From the NCBI GenBank assembly GCA_037137375.1, contig JBAXKJ010000019.1:56236-120235 (forward strand): a DNA stretch of 64,000 bases. Reading direction: 5' to 3'. The notes beneath the pieces were generated by a model that saw only the letters and a program-made list of their open reading frames with translations, was not told the origin of the DNA and ran no database searches. A program made the position numbers and the translations under genes. Positions 35,958 through 45,820 of the stretch are shown here, piece after piece. Numbering within the stretch: position 1 is the first letter of the stretch; each line of letters starts with the position of its first letter. The stretch comes from CAINVV01 sp037137375 (lineage in GTDB: Bacteria > Bacteroidota > Bacteroidia > Bacteroidales > Prolixibacteraceae).

Positions 35958-38900
35958 TTAGACTTCAACATGTTTATTATCCTTATGAAATAAATAATAT
36001 AAGGCCGGAGTCACAAAAGCAGTCAGTAATAAAGAAGAAGTAAGTCCACCGACAATCACGGTTGCCAGAGGTCTTTGTACATCAGATCCGACCCCTGTAT
36101 TTAAGGCAGCAGGTAGTAACCCGATTATTGCAATCAGCATAACCAAAAAGATGGGACGGAATTGGACAATCGATCCCTTGAATACCAAGTCCCTGAGGGA
36201 CATATTTTGTTTGTCGTAGAGTTTATTCAGATAACTAACCCACAGTACTCCAGCCATCACGCAAACACCCGACAACGAAACAAAACCGACCCCGGCTGAA
36301 ATACTAATGTTGATACCTCTTATCAAAAGTGCTAGAATCCCACCAACGATAGCAAAAGGGATGTTGGCCATTACTATTAATACATATTTGGTCTCATAAT
36401 TAAAGAGCAGCAGCAGAATTGAAAATATTAGCAACAAGGTGATCGGAATGATCATCAAGAGTCTGTTCTGCGCCCGGGACAAATTTTCGAACTGTCCGCC
36501 GAGACTGTAATAATAATTTGGTGGCAACTTTATTTGCTTGTTGATGCTTTTATTGATTTCAGCGGCAAAGCTTCCCTGATCCCTGCCCCTGATATTCGTT
36601 TTCACTGTGATCTGACGTTGTTCATCATCCCGGGCAATGATAGTCTGGCCTTCTGACAATCTGATATTAGCGACCTGCGACAAGGGTATGCGCAATCCGG
36701 ATTTTGTGGGAATGATGATTTTTCCAATCTGTTCGGGTGTCTTTCTGCTCTCTTTTGAAAATCTTAAAATAATGTCAAATACTCTTTCCTCTTCCCATAA
36801 GGAGCTCACAGGCAGGCCTCCTACGGCCATTTCGAGAACGGCATTAATGTCTGAAACATTCACTCCATACCTGGCGGCTTTCGTCCGGTCTATTTCAATA
36901 TCCAGTTGCGTCTGCTTCTTTTCCTGTTCAATGGAAGTTTCAGATGCACCTGTTGTTGTCTTGGCTATTTTCAAGATCTTTTCCGCATAGACCCGGAGTG
37001 TATCGAGGTTTCTGCCTGTGACAAAAATGGCAAGATCTGAAGATGAACCTGTAGCATTCTCGGTTACCATATCGATAATAGGCTGACTTATCGTGAAAGT
37101 CGCACCGGGAATAAGGTTCTCGAGGTTGTTTTTAATCTTCAAAACCAACTCTTTTTTGGACATTTTACTTGTCCAGGATGAGTACGGTTGTTTTAACTGA
37201 ATCATTGCCTCCACTCGGTTTGGTCCGAAAGGATCCGTGCCATCGTCGTTTCTTCCAAGTTGCGTCAATACGCCTTTTACTTCATCGTACCCGGAAAGTT
37301 CATTTCTCAGGATGGCAGGATATTGATTAGCAGCATCCAGGGATATGCCAGCAGGCAGAAATACCCTTACCCAGATGCATCCTTCGTCCAATTCGGGAAG
37401 GAACTCTGTTCCAAGTTTAGATCCTGAAAAGATCCCTGCAATAACGAGGATAGCCGCGCCTGTCAAAACTGTTTTCGGTACTTTCAAAGCCCATTTAAGT
37501 GCCTTACTATACAGTGATTGAATCGTGTCCCACACATAATTTTTGCCTTCAGCAGAAGTTGTTTTGAATAAATAGGAACCCAAAACAGGAACAAGTGTCA
37601 GGGAGTAAATCATAGAACCCAGGATGGCGAAGGAAAGCGTCCAGGCCATTGGTGAGAAGAGTCGTCCTTCCACCCTTTGCAGCGAAAACATGGGAAGCAG
37701 GGCTACTGTAATAATTATAACAGTATAAAGAATCTGCTTTTGGACCTCCCGCGAAGAACGAATGACGATTCCATTAATTCCACCATTCCGATCGGCTTCC
37801 GTGGCGAAGGCGATGTTTCGAAAGATAGCCTCCACCATGACCACGGAGGCATCGACGATGATACCAAAGTCGATGGCGCCCAGAGAAAGAAGATTTGCTG
37901 GAATGCCATATAAATACATGCAAATAAAGGCAAACAATAAGGAGAATGGGATAGCGAGCGCAGAAATGACCGCTGCTTTCCAGTTGCCAAGCAGAAGTGT
38001 CAGAACTATCAAAACAACCAGAATGCCTTCCAGAAGTGTTTTGGCAACGGTATGAACGGTAAGAGAGACTAGCTCGGTGCGGTCGTAAAAGGTCTGAACT
38101 TTTATTCCAGGGGGCAGAACCACATTGTTCAGTTCCTCTACTTTTTCGTAGACATTGACCATTGTCCTGGAGGGGTTCTCAAATTTTTTAAGCAGCACAA
38201 TTCCCTCGATGCCCATGCTTTTAGAGGATCCGTTGCTCTTATTGACGTATCCGAGAATCCCGGTAGGGGGAAGATTTCCTATTTCGATGGAGGCAATATC
38301 TTTAATCAAAATTGGAACACCATTTCGGTTGTCTACTACAATATTTTCAATATCCGCCACCTTCCTGATCCTGCCAATACCCCTGATATTCATTTGGGTA
38401 GACCCGATCCGGATGTAGTTTCCACCTGTACTCTTATTGTTTGCCGCAATGGCATCTGATACATCCTGTACTTTGAGGTTATATTTTTCGAGTGTTAAAG
38501 GATCGATGATCACTTGAAATTGCCGGACTAATCCGCCGAAATTTGCGACATCTACCACCCCTTCTGCCTGGAGTAATTTTGGAACTATCACATAATCCTG
38601 CAGTTCGCGGAGATAGGTAATTGGCACTGAATCAGGAGCGTCAATAACATACCTGAAGATTTCACCCATAGCCATGGTCATTGGTGTAAGAACGGGTGAG
38701 ACGCCTGCGGGAATTTCAGCATCCCTCAATTTCTCAAGAACGAGTTGCCTGGCAAGGTAAATATTGGTCTTCTCATTGAAAGTAAGGGTTACCACCGATA
38801 GTCCAAAAATGGTCTTGGAACGCTTGGATATTACGCCAGGTACTGTATTCAGAGCTCTTTCAACCGGAATTGTCACCTGCTGTTCCATCTCTTCGGCCGG

Positions 38901-39065
38901 AAGTCCGTTCAATTGTGAAATGACGCCAACATCCGTATCGCTGATATCCGGATAGGCTTCGATGTCAAGCTTCGACCAGGTCCAGCCACCAATTCCGGTC
39001 AGCAAAAGTGCCAGCAGGAGCACAATAGCCCTGTGTTTGATAATATAGGTGATTAATTTGCTCAT
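35958..39065 (-). CDS. CzcA/CusA-family heavy-metal RND efflux pump
   Basis: A 1,035-residue inner membrane proton-driven exporter. Twelve transmembrane helices in the RND pattern are expected, with two large periplasmic loops. The proton-relay motif in TM4, D399-FGIIV-D405-ASVVMV-E412, keeps the D/D/E spacing of CzcA (D402, D408, E415 from memory), which points to divalent cations such as Co2+, Zn2+ or Cd2+ rather than Cu+/Ag+. Length is normal. It is the last gene of a three-gene minus-strand operon: outer membrane channel, adaptor (4-base gap), pump (11-base gap). The ion specificity is inferred from the motif only. Confidence 0.92.
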   Translation of the reverse strand: MSKLITYIIKHRAIVLLLALLLTGIGGWTWSKLDIEAYPDISDTDVGVISQLNGLPAEEMEQQVTIPVERALNTVPGVISKRSKTIFGLSVVTLTFNEKTNIYLARQLVLEKLRDAEIPAGVSPVLTPMTMAMGEIFRYVIDAPDSVPITYLRELQDYVIVPKLLQAEGVVDVANFGGLVRQFQVIIDPLTLEKYNLKVQDVSDAIAANNKSTGGNYIRIGSTQMNIRGIGRIRKVADIENIVVDNRNGVPILIKDIASIEIGNLPPTGILGYVNKSNGSSKSMGIEGIVLLKKFENPSRTMVNVYEKVEELNNVVLPPGIKVQTFYDRTELVSLTVHTVAKTLLEGILVVLIVLTLLLGNWKAAVISALAIPFSLLFAFICMYLYGIPANLLSLGAIDFGIIVDASVVMVEAIFRNIAFATEADRNGGINGIVIRSSREVQKQILYTVIIITVALLPMFSLQRVEGRLFSPMAWTLSFAILGSMIYSLTLVPVLGSYLFKTTSAEGKNYVWDTIQSLYSKALKWALKVPKTVLTGAAILVIAGIFSGSKLGTEFLPELDEGCIWVRVFLPAGISLDAANQYPAILRNELSGYDEVKGVLTQLGRNDDGTDPFGPNRVEAMIQLKQPYSSWTSKMSKKELVLKIKNNLENLIPGATFTISQPIIDMVTENATGSSSDLAIFVTGRNLDTLRVYAEKILKIAKTTTGASETSIEQEKKQTQLDIEIDRTKAARYGVNVSDINAVLEMAVGGLPVSSLWEEERVFDIILRFSKESRKTPEQIGKIIIPTKSGLRIPLSQVANIRLSEGQTIIARDDEQRQITVKTNIRGRDQGSFAAEINKSINKQIKLPPNYYYSLGGQFENLSRAQNRLLMIIPITLLLIFSILLLLFNYETKYVLIVMANIPFAIVGGILALLIRGINISISAGVGFVSLSGVCVMAGVLWVSYLNKLYDKQNMSLRDLVFKGSIVQFRPIFLVMLIAIIGLLPAALNTGVGSDVQRPLATVIVGGLTSSLLLTAFVTPALYYLFHKDNKHVEV

Positions 39066-39076
39066 TTTTCTGAAAA

Positions 39077-40051
39077 TTAAATACCCATGTCAATAGCCTT
39101 CAACAAATAGACATTTTCCGATACAACTGCCTCACCTACTGTGATACCCCTCGAAACCTCAATATAATCACCTGCTTCAGAGGAAATGGCCACCTCTCTT
39201 CTCTCAAAAAGAACCGGACCTTTTTTAACAAAAACATAATACCGGGCATTTGCGCTGATTACCGCCTTTTTTGGTACCATCATACCTTCGTGTAGTGTTT
39301 CGAAATTGACCTGCGCGTACATGCCAGGTCTGATTTTATTTTGGGAATCCGCCAGGGAAAGGCGAACCCTGATCTTCCTGGTCTGACTATTCATCACATC
39401 TGCAATGACATCGATGTTGGCAACAAAGACTTCATTAGGAAAACTCGGAAAGAGAAGATTGTATTTCTGTCCCTTTTTGACTGTATTTAATTCTGATTCC
39501 GGAAGATCACAAATCAGCCAGACAGTACCAAAAGGTGCATTGTTCAGATTCTCAGGATTCAATCCGGATTCCCGCAATTGTGCTTCACTTGAGGCAAGCG
39601 CGGTTTGTATATTTAGCATTTCGGTGGAAGCATCATTGAACTCCTTCCCGGTAGCGGCTCCATTTTTATAAAGATCAGCCACACGATCAAAATTAATTTT
39701 GGCGGTCTTAAGTAGCGTAATATTTTGAAGATAAGTAGAATAGACATTTGTAAGATCGGGAGAATCAAAAAGGATGATCTTTCCTCTGGCCTCCCCGCCC
39801 GACAGATGGACCCTTCCTATTACATTGGCTGGCGCTGAAAAACTCATGGTAAGTTTTTTAAATTCAGCGATTTGAGATTTGAAAATCGCTGTTTTGCGTG
39901 AATCGGCGGGAAATTCAACATATTTACCATCTTCCTTCACCGAGGGTTCTGCCTCTGGTTTAGCTGGCTGATTGAAATTAGTATTCGGCTTACTACCACA
40001 ACCGGCGAGTAGGACTGAAATGATGAGTGCTGAAAGGATTGTTATTCTCAT
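39077..40051 (-). CDS. RND periplasmic adaptor (CzcB-like lipoprotein)
   Basis: A 324-residue membrane-fusion protein of the HlyD/RND adaptor family. A lipoprotein signal ends at LLAGC (residues ~14-18), so it is anchored to the inner membrane. The barrel-sandwich and beta-barrel parts (SAPANVIGRVHLSGGEARG, FGTVWLICDLPESELNTV, VRLSLADSQNKIRPGMYAQVNF) flank a short helical hairpin. It couples the RND pump to the outer membrane channel. It lies between czcC-like and czcA-like genes. It lacks the extra N-terminal histidine-rich region seen in some CzcB proteins. Confidence 0.9.
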   Translation of the reverse strand: MRITILSALIISVLLAGCGSKPNTNFNQPAKPEAEPSVKEDGKYVEFPADSRKTAIFKSQIAEFKKLTMSFSAPANVIGRVHLSGGEARGKIILFDSPDLTNVYSTYLQNITLLKTAKINFDRVADLYKNGAATGKEFNDASTEMLNIQTALASSEAQLRESGLNPENLNNAPFGTVWLICDLPESELNTVKKGQKYNLLFPSFPNEVFVANIDVIADVMNSQTRKIRVRLSLADSQNKIRPGMYAQVNFETLHEGMMVPKKAVISANARYYVFVKKGPVLFERREVAISSEAGDYIEVSRGITVGEAVVSENVYLLKAIDMGI

Positions 40052-40055
40052 TTTG

Positions 40056-41297
40056 TTAATATTTATTACTTAGGTTACAGGTAGAAAGTAACTGCAGGAA
40101 GCTCCTCCTGAAGTTGAACATGGCTTCATAATATTGATTCTGCATATCAAACCAGGTTTTTTCAGCTTCCAGATAATCAAGAATTGTCGTTCCTCCTTTG
40201 ACGTAACTCAGACGGACTGTTTGAAGGACCGATTCTGATTTTTTGTTTAAATCCGTATATTTCTCCCAGCTGATTTTATTGGTATTGTACTCATCAAATG
40301 CATTTTTCACTTCCTTAGCTATTTGTAGAACATAGGCGTTCTTTAACGCATCTGCCTGATTAACTGCAATCTTCGCCCTTGCAATTTCTCCTTGATTCCT
40401 GTCTGAAACGGGCAATGGAATGGCAACAAAGAGTCCCAGGTAAGGAACCTTATTCTGTGGACTGTAATTGAACCCCACTTCTGGCTGTGGCTTTGAAATG
40501 GCCTTTTGCAGGGAGACATCGATTTTCGCTTTTTCCGCTATATTTTTACTTAGCAGGATTTCCTTGCGGTTATCGAGAGCCAGGTTTAATAAGGAATCAT
40601 AATTCATGGGTAAAACAGCAGGAAACCAATTTTCATTATCATCCATCTTCAGGGTATCTTTTACCCCAAGCATCATCGAGAGATTGTTGTATTCACTCTT
40701 AAAGCCCTGTATTGCTTCAAGTTGCATAATCCTGTACTGTTCCAGGTTGATTTGAGTTCTTGAGAACTCTGTCGTGGTAATAACCTGATTTTTCAAACGA
40801 ATTTGATTGACCCTCAATAGAGTATCAGCATTTAATTTTGCCTTATCTATCAATTTCACTTTTTCGGATGCATACCAGACATCCAGCCACTTGGAAGCCA
40901 CCTCATTCAAGAGGTTCCATTCGTATTGACTCAGATTCGAATTAGCAATGTTCAGATCAGATTTAGCTTCTTCAATTTTGTATTTTAGTTGTCCGCCGAC
41001 CTGAAATACCTTGGAAACCTGATAGGTCATCTGACGGTTTTCAGGTGAAAACAGACTGGTACCGGGAGCAAAATATTTGGATGAAGGGGTAATTTGAGAA
41101 GAGATGCTTATACCCGGATTCAGATGGAGACCGGCTGTAGTTATGGCTGTTTTTGCCAGTTCAACATTGTATTTTTCCGCTTTAAAGTAAGGGTTATTTT
41201 TCAATGCGAGAGAAAATGCATCACGAATCGATAGCGAAATCTGTGCCTGAGTCAATGAGGGTACCAGGACACAAATCAGAAAAAATATAAATCTCAT
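40056..41297 (-). CDS. TolC-like outer membrane efflux protein (CzcC-like)
   Basis: A 413-residue outer membrane factor, exported (signal peptide MRFIFFLICVLVPSLTQAQ). Two OEP repeats form the trimeric barrel and helical tunnel; the segments AFSLALKNNPYFKAEKYNVELAKT and RLSYVKGGTTILDYLEAEKTWFD are typical of the CzcC/CusC group. It provides the exit duct for the metal pump that follows on the same strand four bases downstream. The open frame begins at 41396, but the ATG at 41297 gives the signal peptide. A terminator for the upstream peptidase gene lies just before it. Confidence 0.9.
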   Translation of the reverse strand: MRFIFFLICVLVPSLTQAQISLSIRDAFSLALKNNPYFKAEKYNVELAKTAITTAGLHLNPGISISSQITPSSKYFAPGTSLFSPENRQMTYQVSKVFQVGGQLKYKIEEAKSDLNIANSNLSQYEWNLLNEVASKWLDVWYASEKVKLIDKAKLNADTLLRVNQIRLKNQVITTTEFSRTQINLEQYRIMQLEAIQGFKSEYNNLSMMLGVKDTLKMDDNENWFPAVLPMNYDSLLNLALDNRKEILLSKNIAEKAKIDVSLQKAISKPQPEVGFNYSPQNKVPYLGLFVAIPLPVSDRNQGEIARAKIAVNQADALKNAYVLQIAKEVKNAFDEYNTNKISWEKYTDLNKKSESVLQTVRLSYVKGGTTILDYLEAEKTWFDMQNQYYEAMFNFRRSFLQLLSTCNLSNKY

Positions 41298-41388
41298 ATT
41301 ACTGCCGTTTGTTTTAAGGCTTTCCAGGCTACAAAGCCCTTTCACTCTTAAGGGATTGAACGTAATACTATCTGGGAAAGTTACAAAA

Positions 41389-41428
41389 AAAATCACACGA
41401 ATGGCTTCGGCGCCAGACGTGTGATTTT
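41389..41428. terminator. Hairpin terminator between the M3 peptidase and the efflux operon
   Basis: AAAATCACACG (41389-41399) pairs with CGTGTGATTTT (41418-41428), with a smaller inner stem TGGC/GCCA in the loop. On the minus strand the A-tract becomes a T-tract, so it ends the peptidase transcript. Confidence 0.8.
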
Positions 41429-41461
41429 AAAAAATATTTTAGTTAAGCCTTTGATCTATAA

Positions 41462-43576
41462 TTAATTCAGTCCTCTCTTTTTTAGCAAAGGCTCTATTCC
41501 AGGCGTTTTCCCCCTAAAATTGACATATTCTTTCATCGCCTCTTCTGTGCCACCTTTTTCCAAAATATTGGTACGGAAAGATGTGGCAACTTGCTGGTCA
41601 AAAATATTTCCCTTCTCAAGGTAAGCTTCGAAAGCGTCTGCATCCAGCACGGCTGCCCATATATAACTGTAATAACCACTCGAATACCCTCCCGGGAAGG
41701 CATGATTAAAATAGGTCGAACGATAGCGTGGAATGATTTCAGGAATCAGTCCGGCCTTCTCCATGGAGGTCTTTTCGAATTTTTCCACATCAATCTCTTC
41801 TGCTTTCGTGATGCAATGATAGTCCATATCCAGAATCGCCGCAGCAAGGAATTCAGTTGTAATGAAGCCCTGGTTAAACTTTCCAGCTTTGATAATTTTA
41901 TCGACCAGTTTCTGAGGGATTACCTCACCCGTTTTGTAATGTTTGGCATACATTTTCAACACTTCCGGCTCTACAGCCCAATGTTCCATCACCTGGGAAG
42001 GAAGTTCCACAAAATCCCTTGCGACAGCAGTACCGGACAGAGTTCTGTAATGACATTTGGTAAGCAATCCGTGAAGTCCGTGACCGAATTCATGAAACAA
42101 TGTTTCCACTTCATCAAAACTCAGCAAGGCAGGCTTATCTCCAGTAGGTTTTGAGAAATTGAAAGTATTCGAAACGACAGGACGAACATCCGCCTCTCCT
42201 TCATAATGATATTGGTCCCTGTAATTATTCATCCAGGCACCACCTTTCTTTGAAGCGCGCGGGAAAAAGTCCATGTATAGGATTCCAACCATAGAACCAT
42301 CCTTGTCGCTAACTTCAAATACCTGACATTCAGGATGGTACAGCGGCATATTTTGCAATTGTTTGAAGGTCAGTCCATATAATTTATTGGCTACCGCGAA
42401 GGCGCCATCCCGCACCTTGTTGAGTTCAAAATAGGGACGTACTTCTTCCTCGTCCAGGTCGTATTTTTCTTTTCTTACTTTTTCTGAATAATAAAACCAA
42501 TCCCAGCTCTCCAGTTTGAATTTATCCCCTTCGCGAACGATCATAGCCTGTATGTCTTTGGCCTCTTCTTTGGCACGTTTGAGTCCGGGGGCCCAAACTT
42601 TCCCAATCAGGTCGTAAACATTCTTTGGTGTCTTAGCCATACAATCGTCCAATACGTAAGCAGCCCAGCTCTCAAAGCCCAGCAGATTCGCTTTTTGCAG
42701 GCGAAGATTGACAATATTATTGATGACACTCTTGTTATCGAATTCATTGTTATTGTTACTGCGGCTATACATGGCTTTGTACAGTTTTTCGCGCAGGTCA
42801 CGTTTCTTTGCATAGGTCAGGAAAGGAATCCAGCTTGGTTTCTGGAGGGTGAATACCCATTTCCCCTCCATTTTGTTGGCTTTGGCCTCATCTGCTGCTG
42901 CTGCGACCACTGTTTCAGGAAGACCTGCAAGATCTTCTTTTTTATCGACTACCAGTTTGAAATTATTAGTCTCGGCAAGCATATTATTACCAAACTTCAA
43001 TTCGAGCAAAGCCAGATCGGTATTGATTTTCTTAAAAATCTCCTTCTTATCAGCTGGCAGGTTAGCGCCTCCGCGGACGAAGCGTTTATAAGTCTCCTCC
43101 AGTAACCTGGATTGTTCGCGGGTCAAATTCAGCTTATCTTTTTGATCATCAACAGCTTTTACCCGGGTAAACAATTTATCGTTCATATTAACTGCATCTG
43201 CATGCTGCGATAACAACGGGGCAACAACTTCAGCAATCTTATCTATGGAATCATTGGTATTTGCCTCTTTAACATTGAAAAATACGTTGGTAACCCGGTT
43301 TAAAAGTTCACCGCTCTTGTCCATTGCTTCGATGGTATTGGCAAAATCAGGCTTGGCAGAATTGGTGACAATCTGATCAATCTCCTTTTCATGCCTGCTG
43401 ATTCCTTCTTTGAAAGCAGGTAAATAATGTTTGTTTTCGATCTTATCGAAAGGTGGCACTCCAAAGGGTGCCGTGTAAGTTTCGTAAAACGGATTCATCT
43501 CCTTAGCGGTTTTTTTTTCGTTTGAGCAAGAGGCTATTACCACGGTAAGAGCCATCAGTAACATACATTTTTTCAT
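41462..43576 (-). CDS. dcp: M3-family oligopeptidase lipoprotein (Dcp-like)
   Basis: A 704-residue zinc metallopeptidase of family M3, the peptidyl-dipeptidase/oligopeptidase A group. The lipoprotein signal (MKKCMLLMALTVVIASC) has a clear lipobox, so it is exported and anchored. The zinc motif HEFGH lies in LFHEFGHGLHGLL (around residue 495), with the third ligand glutamate about 25 residues on. Length is normal. It degrades short peptides in the periplasm. The start at 43576 is chosen for the lipobox; the open frame extends to 43609. Promoter element at 43603-43610 overlaps that extension and supports the shorter start. Confidence 0.92.
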   Translation of the reverse strand: MKKCMLLMALTVVIASCSNEKKTAKEMNPFYETYTAPFGVPPFDKIENKHYLPAFKEGISRHEKEIDQIVTNSAKPDFANTIEAMDKSGELLNRVTNVFFNVKEANTNDSIDKIAEVVAPLLSQHADAVNMNDKLFTRVKAVDDQKDKLNLTREQSRLLEETYKRFVRGGANLPADKKEIFKKINTDLALLELKFGNNMLAETNNFKLVVDKKEDLAGLPETVVAAAADEAKANKMEGKWVFTLQKPSWIPFLTYAKKRDLREKLYKAMYSRSNNNNEFDNKSVINNIVNLRLQKANLLGFESWAAYVLDDCMAKTPKNVYDLIGKVWAPGLKRAKEEAKDIQAMIVREGDKFKLESWDWFYYSEKVRKEKYDLDEEEVRPYFELNKVRDGAFAVANKLYGLTFKQLQNMPLYHPECQVFEVSDKDGSMVGILYMDFFPRASKKGGAWMNNYRDQYHYEGEADVRPVVSNTFNFSKPTGDKPALLSFDEVETLFHEFGHGLHGLLTKCHYRTLSGTAVARDFVELPSQVMEHWAVEPEVLKMYAKHYKTGEVIPQKLVDKIIKAGKFNQGFITTEFLAAAILDMDYHCITKAEEIDVEKFEKTSMEKAGLIPEIIPRYRSTYFNHAFPGGYSSGYYSYIWAAVLDADAFEAYLEKGNIFDQQVATSFRTNILEKGGTEEAMKEYVNFRGKTPGIEPLLKKRGLN

Positions 43577-43602
43577 ATGAATAGTATTTAGAAAATCGAT
43601 CC

Positions 43603-43610
43603 CAAACATA
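43603..43610 (-). promoter_or_regulatory. -7 promoter element for the M3 peptidase
   Basis: Minus-strand TATGTTTG is an exact TAnnTTTG match 26 bases upstream of the ATG at 43576. Its position inside the longer reading frame argues for the shorter one. Confidence 0.5.
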
Positions 43611-43692
43611 CAAAATCTGCCTTAAATACGGGATGATTTAAGTTAGGTTTAAAAAAATCATTCTACCTGAAGTCAGATGATGGATAAATTTA

Positions 43693-43700
43693 TATTTTTG
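43693..43700 (+). promoter_or_regulatory. -7 promoter element for the aldose epimerase
   Basis: TATTTTTG is an exact TAnnTTTG match 52 bases upstream of the ATG at 43753. The upstream half is not evident. Confidence 0.45.
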
Positions 43701-43752
43701 AGATATCAGAATATCCCGCCCTTAAATCTCAAACAGTCTATTACGATCCGTT

Positions 43753-44877
43753 ATGAAAACAATTTTTATTCAGTTATTGCTTCTGGTGCTGCTTATTTCC
43801 TGCACTTCAAAGCCTGTTCCTCCTACTATTAATCCGGAAGCCTATAAAAAAATGTTTGATGGCAAACAGGTAAAGCTGTTTACGTTGAATAATCAGAAAG
43901 GAATGGAAATCACTGTGACGAATTTCGGAGCACGGATTGTTTCATGGATGGTTCCTGATAAGAAGGGTATTAAGGAGGACGTTGTGCTTGGGTATGACAG
44001 TATTGATGGTTATCTGAACTCCAATGAATCCTATTTTGGCGCCGCTATTGGTCGTTATGGAAACCGTATTGCAAAAGGCGAGTTTGCCATCGGAGACATT
44101 AATTATAAGCTCGCTCAGAACAACGGCGTCAATGCACTTCACGGTGGCGTGAACGGCTTTTCCAAGAAAATATGGGATGTTGTGCAGAAGAGTCCAAATG
44201 AGTTGAATTTCAAGCTTGTTTCGGCAGATATGGATGAGGGCTATCCCGGAGAACTGTCAGTCTCCATGACCTATCGCCTGACCAACGAAAACGAGCTGGT
44301 CATCCAGTATGGGGCTAAATGTGACAAACCGACCGTTATCAATTTGACTAACCATTCCTATTTTAACCTTCATGGCGCAGGAAACCGCACGATACTAGAT
44401 CATTATCTTACCCTTAATGCCGAAAGCTTTACATCCATTGATTCCACTTTAATTCCTACCGGGGAAATCGCTCCGGTCGAAAATACCCCTTTCGACTTCA
44501 GGATGCCAACGGTAATTGGTTCAAGGATTAATGCCGATCATCAGCAGATCAAATTTGGATTGGGTTATGACATTAATTATGTGTTGAAAAAACAAGGGGA
44601 TCAGCAAGTACAGCTTGCTGCTACGGTGTATGAGCCAGAGAGCGGACGGGTGCTTGAAGTTTTCACGGATCAGCCTGGTATCCAGTTTTATACAGGTAAT
44701 TTTCTGGATGGGAAATATCCTGGTAAGAAGGGTAAAACCTACGGGTACCGTACTGGATTATGTTTAGAGACCCAGCATTATCCAAATTCACCCAATCAGA
44801 AATCCTTCCCTTCCGTTCAACTGGATCCTGATCAGGAATATACCCATACCTGTATTTACAAATTTTCGGTGAAGTAG
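43753..44877 (+). CDS. galM: Aldose 1-epimerase lipoprotein
   Basis: A 374-residue mutarotase with a lipoprotein signal (lipobox LISC, ~residues 14-17), so it acts outside the cytoplasm. The catalytic acid histidine lies in LTNHSYFNLHG and the catalytic base glutamate in GLCLETQHYPNSPNQ. It interconverts alpha and beta anomers of galactose, glucose or other aldoses. Export is common in Bacteroidota, where these enzymes help the uptake of sugars from polysaccharides. It is followed by the convergent CDF gene five bases later. No sugar-kinase neighbour. Confidence 0.93.
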   Translation: MKTIFIQLLLLVLLISCTSKPVPPTINPEAYKKMFDGKQVKLFTLNNQKGMEITVTNFGARIVSWMVPDKKGIKEDVVLGYDSIDGYLNSNESYFGAAIGRYGNRIAKGEFAIGDINYKLAQNNGVNALHGGVNGFSKKIWDVVQKSPNELNFKLVSADMDEGYPGELSVSMTYRLTNENELVIQYGAKCDKPTVINLTNHSYFNLHGAGNRTILDHYLTLNAESFTSIDSTLIPTGEIAPVENTPFDFRMPTVIGSRINADHQQIKFGLGYDINYVLKKQGDQQVQLAATVYEPESGRVLEVFTDQPGIQFYTGNFLDGKYPGKKGKTYGYRTGLCLETQHYPNSPNQKSFPSVQLDPDQEYTHTCIYKFSVK

Positions 44878-44882
44878 ACAGG

Positions 44883-45794
44883 TTATCTTTCGAGGTCCCT
44901 CACGTCAAAATAGACTGAAAGGATATCGGGATTTTTATCATTTAACTGCAGCCTGATTTTAGCCAGCTCATCTTCTACTGTGGATGCTTTGATTTTATTC
45001 TCCAGGTCGATTCCTATTACGAGAAGGAATTTACTTTTGCCCATCATCATGGCAGAGATGAAATTCACGCTGTGAATCACGGGATTTTGCATGACTATCT
45101 TCTTGAATTCCTCACGTAATTCCTTTGAAATATTCTCTCCGACAATAAGTTGCCGGAGTTCGTTGATCATAAAAAGAGAAATGCTGATCAATAGGATCCC
45201 GACCAATATGGATCCAATGGCATCGAAAACCGGATGAATTGCCCAGGAAAGGATCGTAGAAAGAAATACAATGCTCAAACCCACGAGTGCTGCGGAATCT
45301 TCCAGAAGGATCACGAAGAGATTTGTATCAGTCGATTCCTTCAAAGCCTTATAAATTCCAATGCCTTTGTGTGACTTTTTAAATTCGGTATAGGCCACAT
45401 GAAAGGATTTTCCTTCGATGAAGATGGAGATAGCCAGTACGATAAAAGACCATTTGATATTCTGAAGTTCAGATGGTTGAATGAGTTTATGAACTCCTTC
45501 ATAAATTGAAAAGGCGGCTCCGACAAAGAAGAGCAAGACAGCTACCAGAAATCCCCAAAAGTATTCTTCTCTGCCAAAACCGAACGGCTGCATATCGGTG
45601 GGTTTCTTCGCAGAACGTTTGCTTCCTATGAGGAGGAAGACCTGATTTCCACAATCCGCCACAGAGTGTACAGCCTCTGCCATCATCCCAGCGCTATGGG
45701 TAATGACGGAGACAATGAATTTGATGATGGTGATAATGATATTGCTTCCAAGGGCGAAAAAGACAGCCCTGACTGAACCGTTTTGTCCTGACAT
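44883..45794 (-). CDS. Cation diffusion facilitator transporter
   Basis: A 303-residue CDF-family cation/proton antiporter with about six transmembrane helices. The metal site in TM2 is H-xxx-D (EAVHSVADCGNQ); the TM5 partner region reads LLEDSAALVGLS rather than HxxxD, as in the SLC30A9/ZnT9-like group. A cytoplasmic C-terminal domain follows (RLQLNDKNPDILSVYFDVRD). It should remove Zn2+ or similar metals from the cytoplasm. It lies 26 bases after the cysteate synthase gene on the same strand, so cotranscription is possible. The window also contains a Czc-type efflux operon and a metal ABC operon. Confidence 0.88.
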   Translation of the reverse strand: MSGQNGSVRAVFFALGSNIIITIIKFIVSVITHSAGMMAEAVHSVADCGNQVFLLIGSKRSAKKPTDMQPFGFGREEYFWGFLVAVLLFFVGAAFSIYEGVHKLIQPSELQNIKWSFIVLAISIFIEGKSFHVAYTEFKKSHKGIGIYKALKESTDTNLFVILLEDSAALVGLSIVFLSTILSWAIHPVFDAIGSILVGILLISISLFMINELRQLIVGENISKELREEFKKIVMQNPVIHSVNFISAMMMGKSKFLLVIGIDLENKIKASTVEDELAKIRLQLNDKNPDILSVYFDVRDLER

Positions 45795-45820
45795 AATTTT
45801 GATTCTCCGATTTGTGCCTT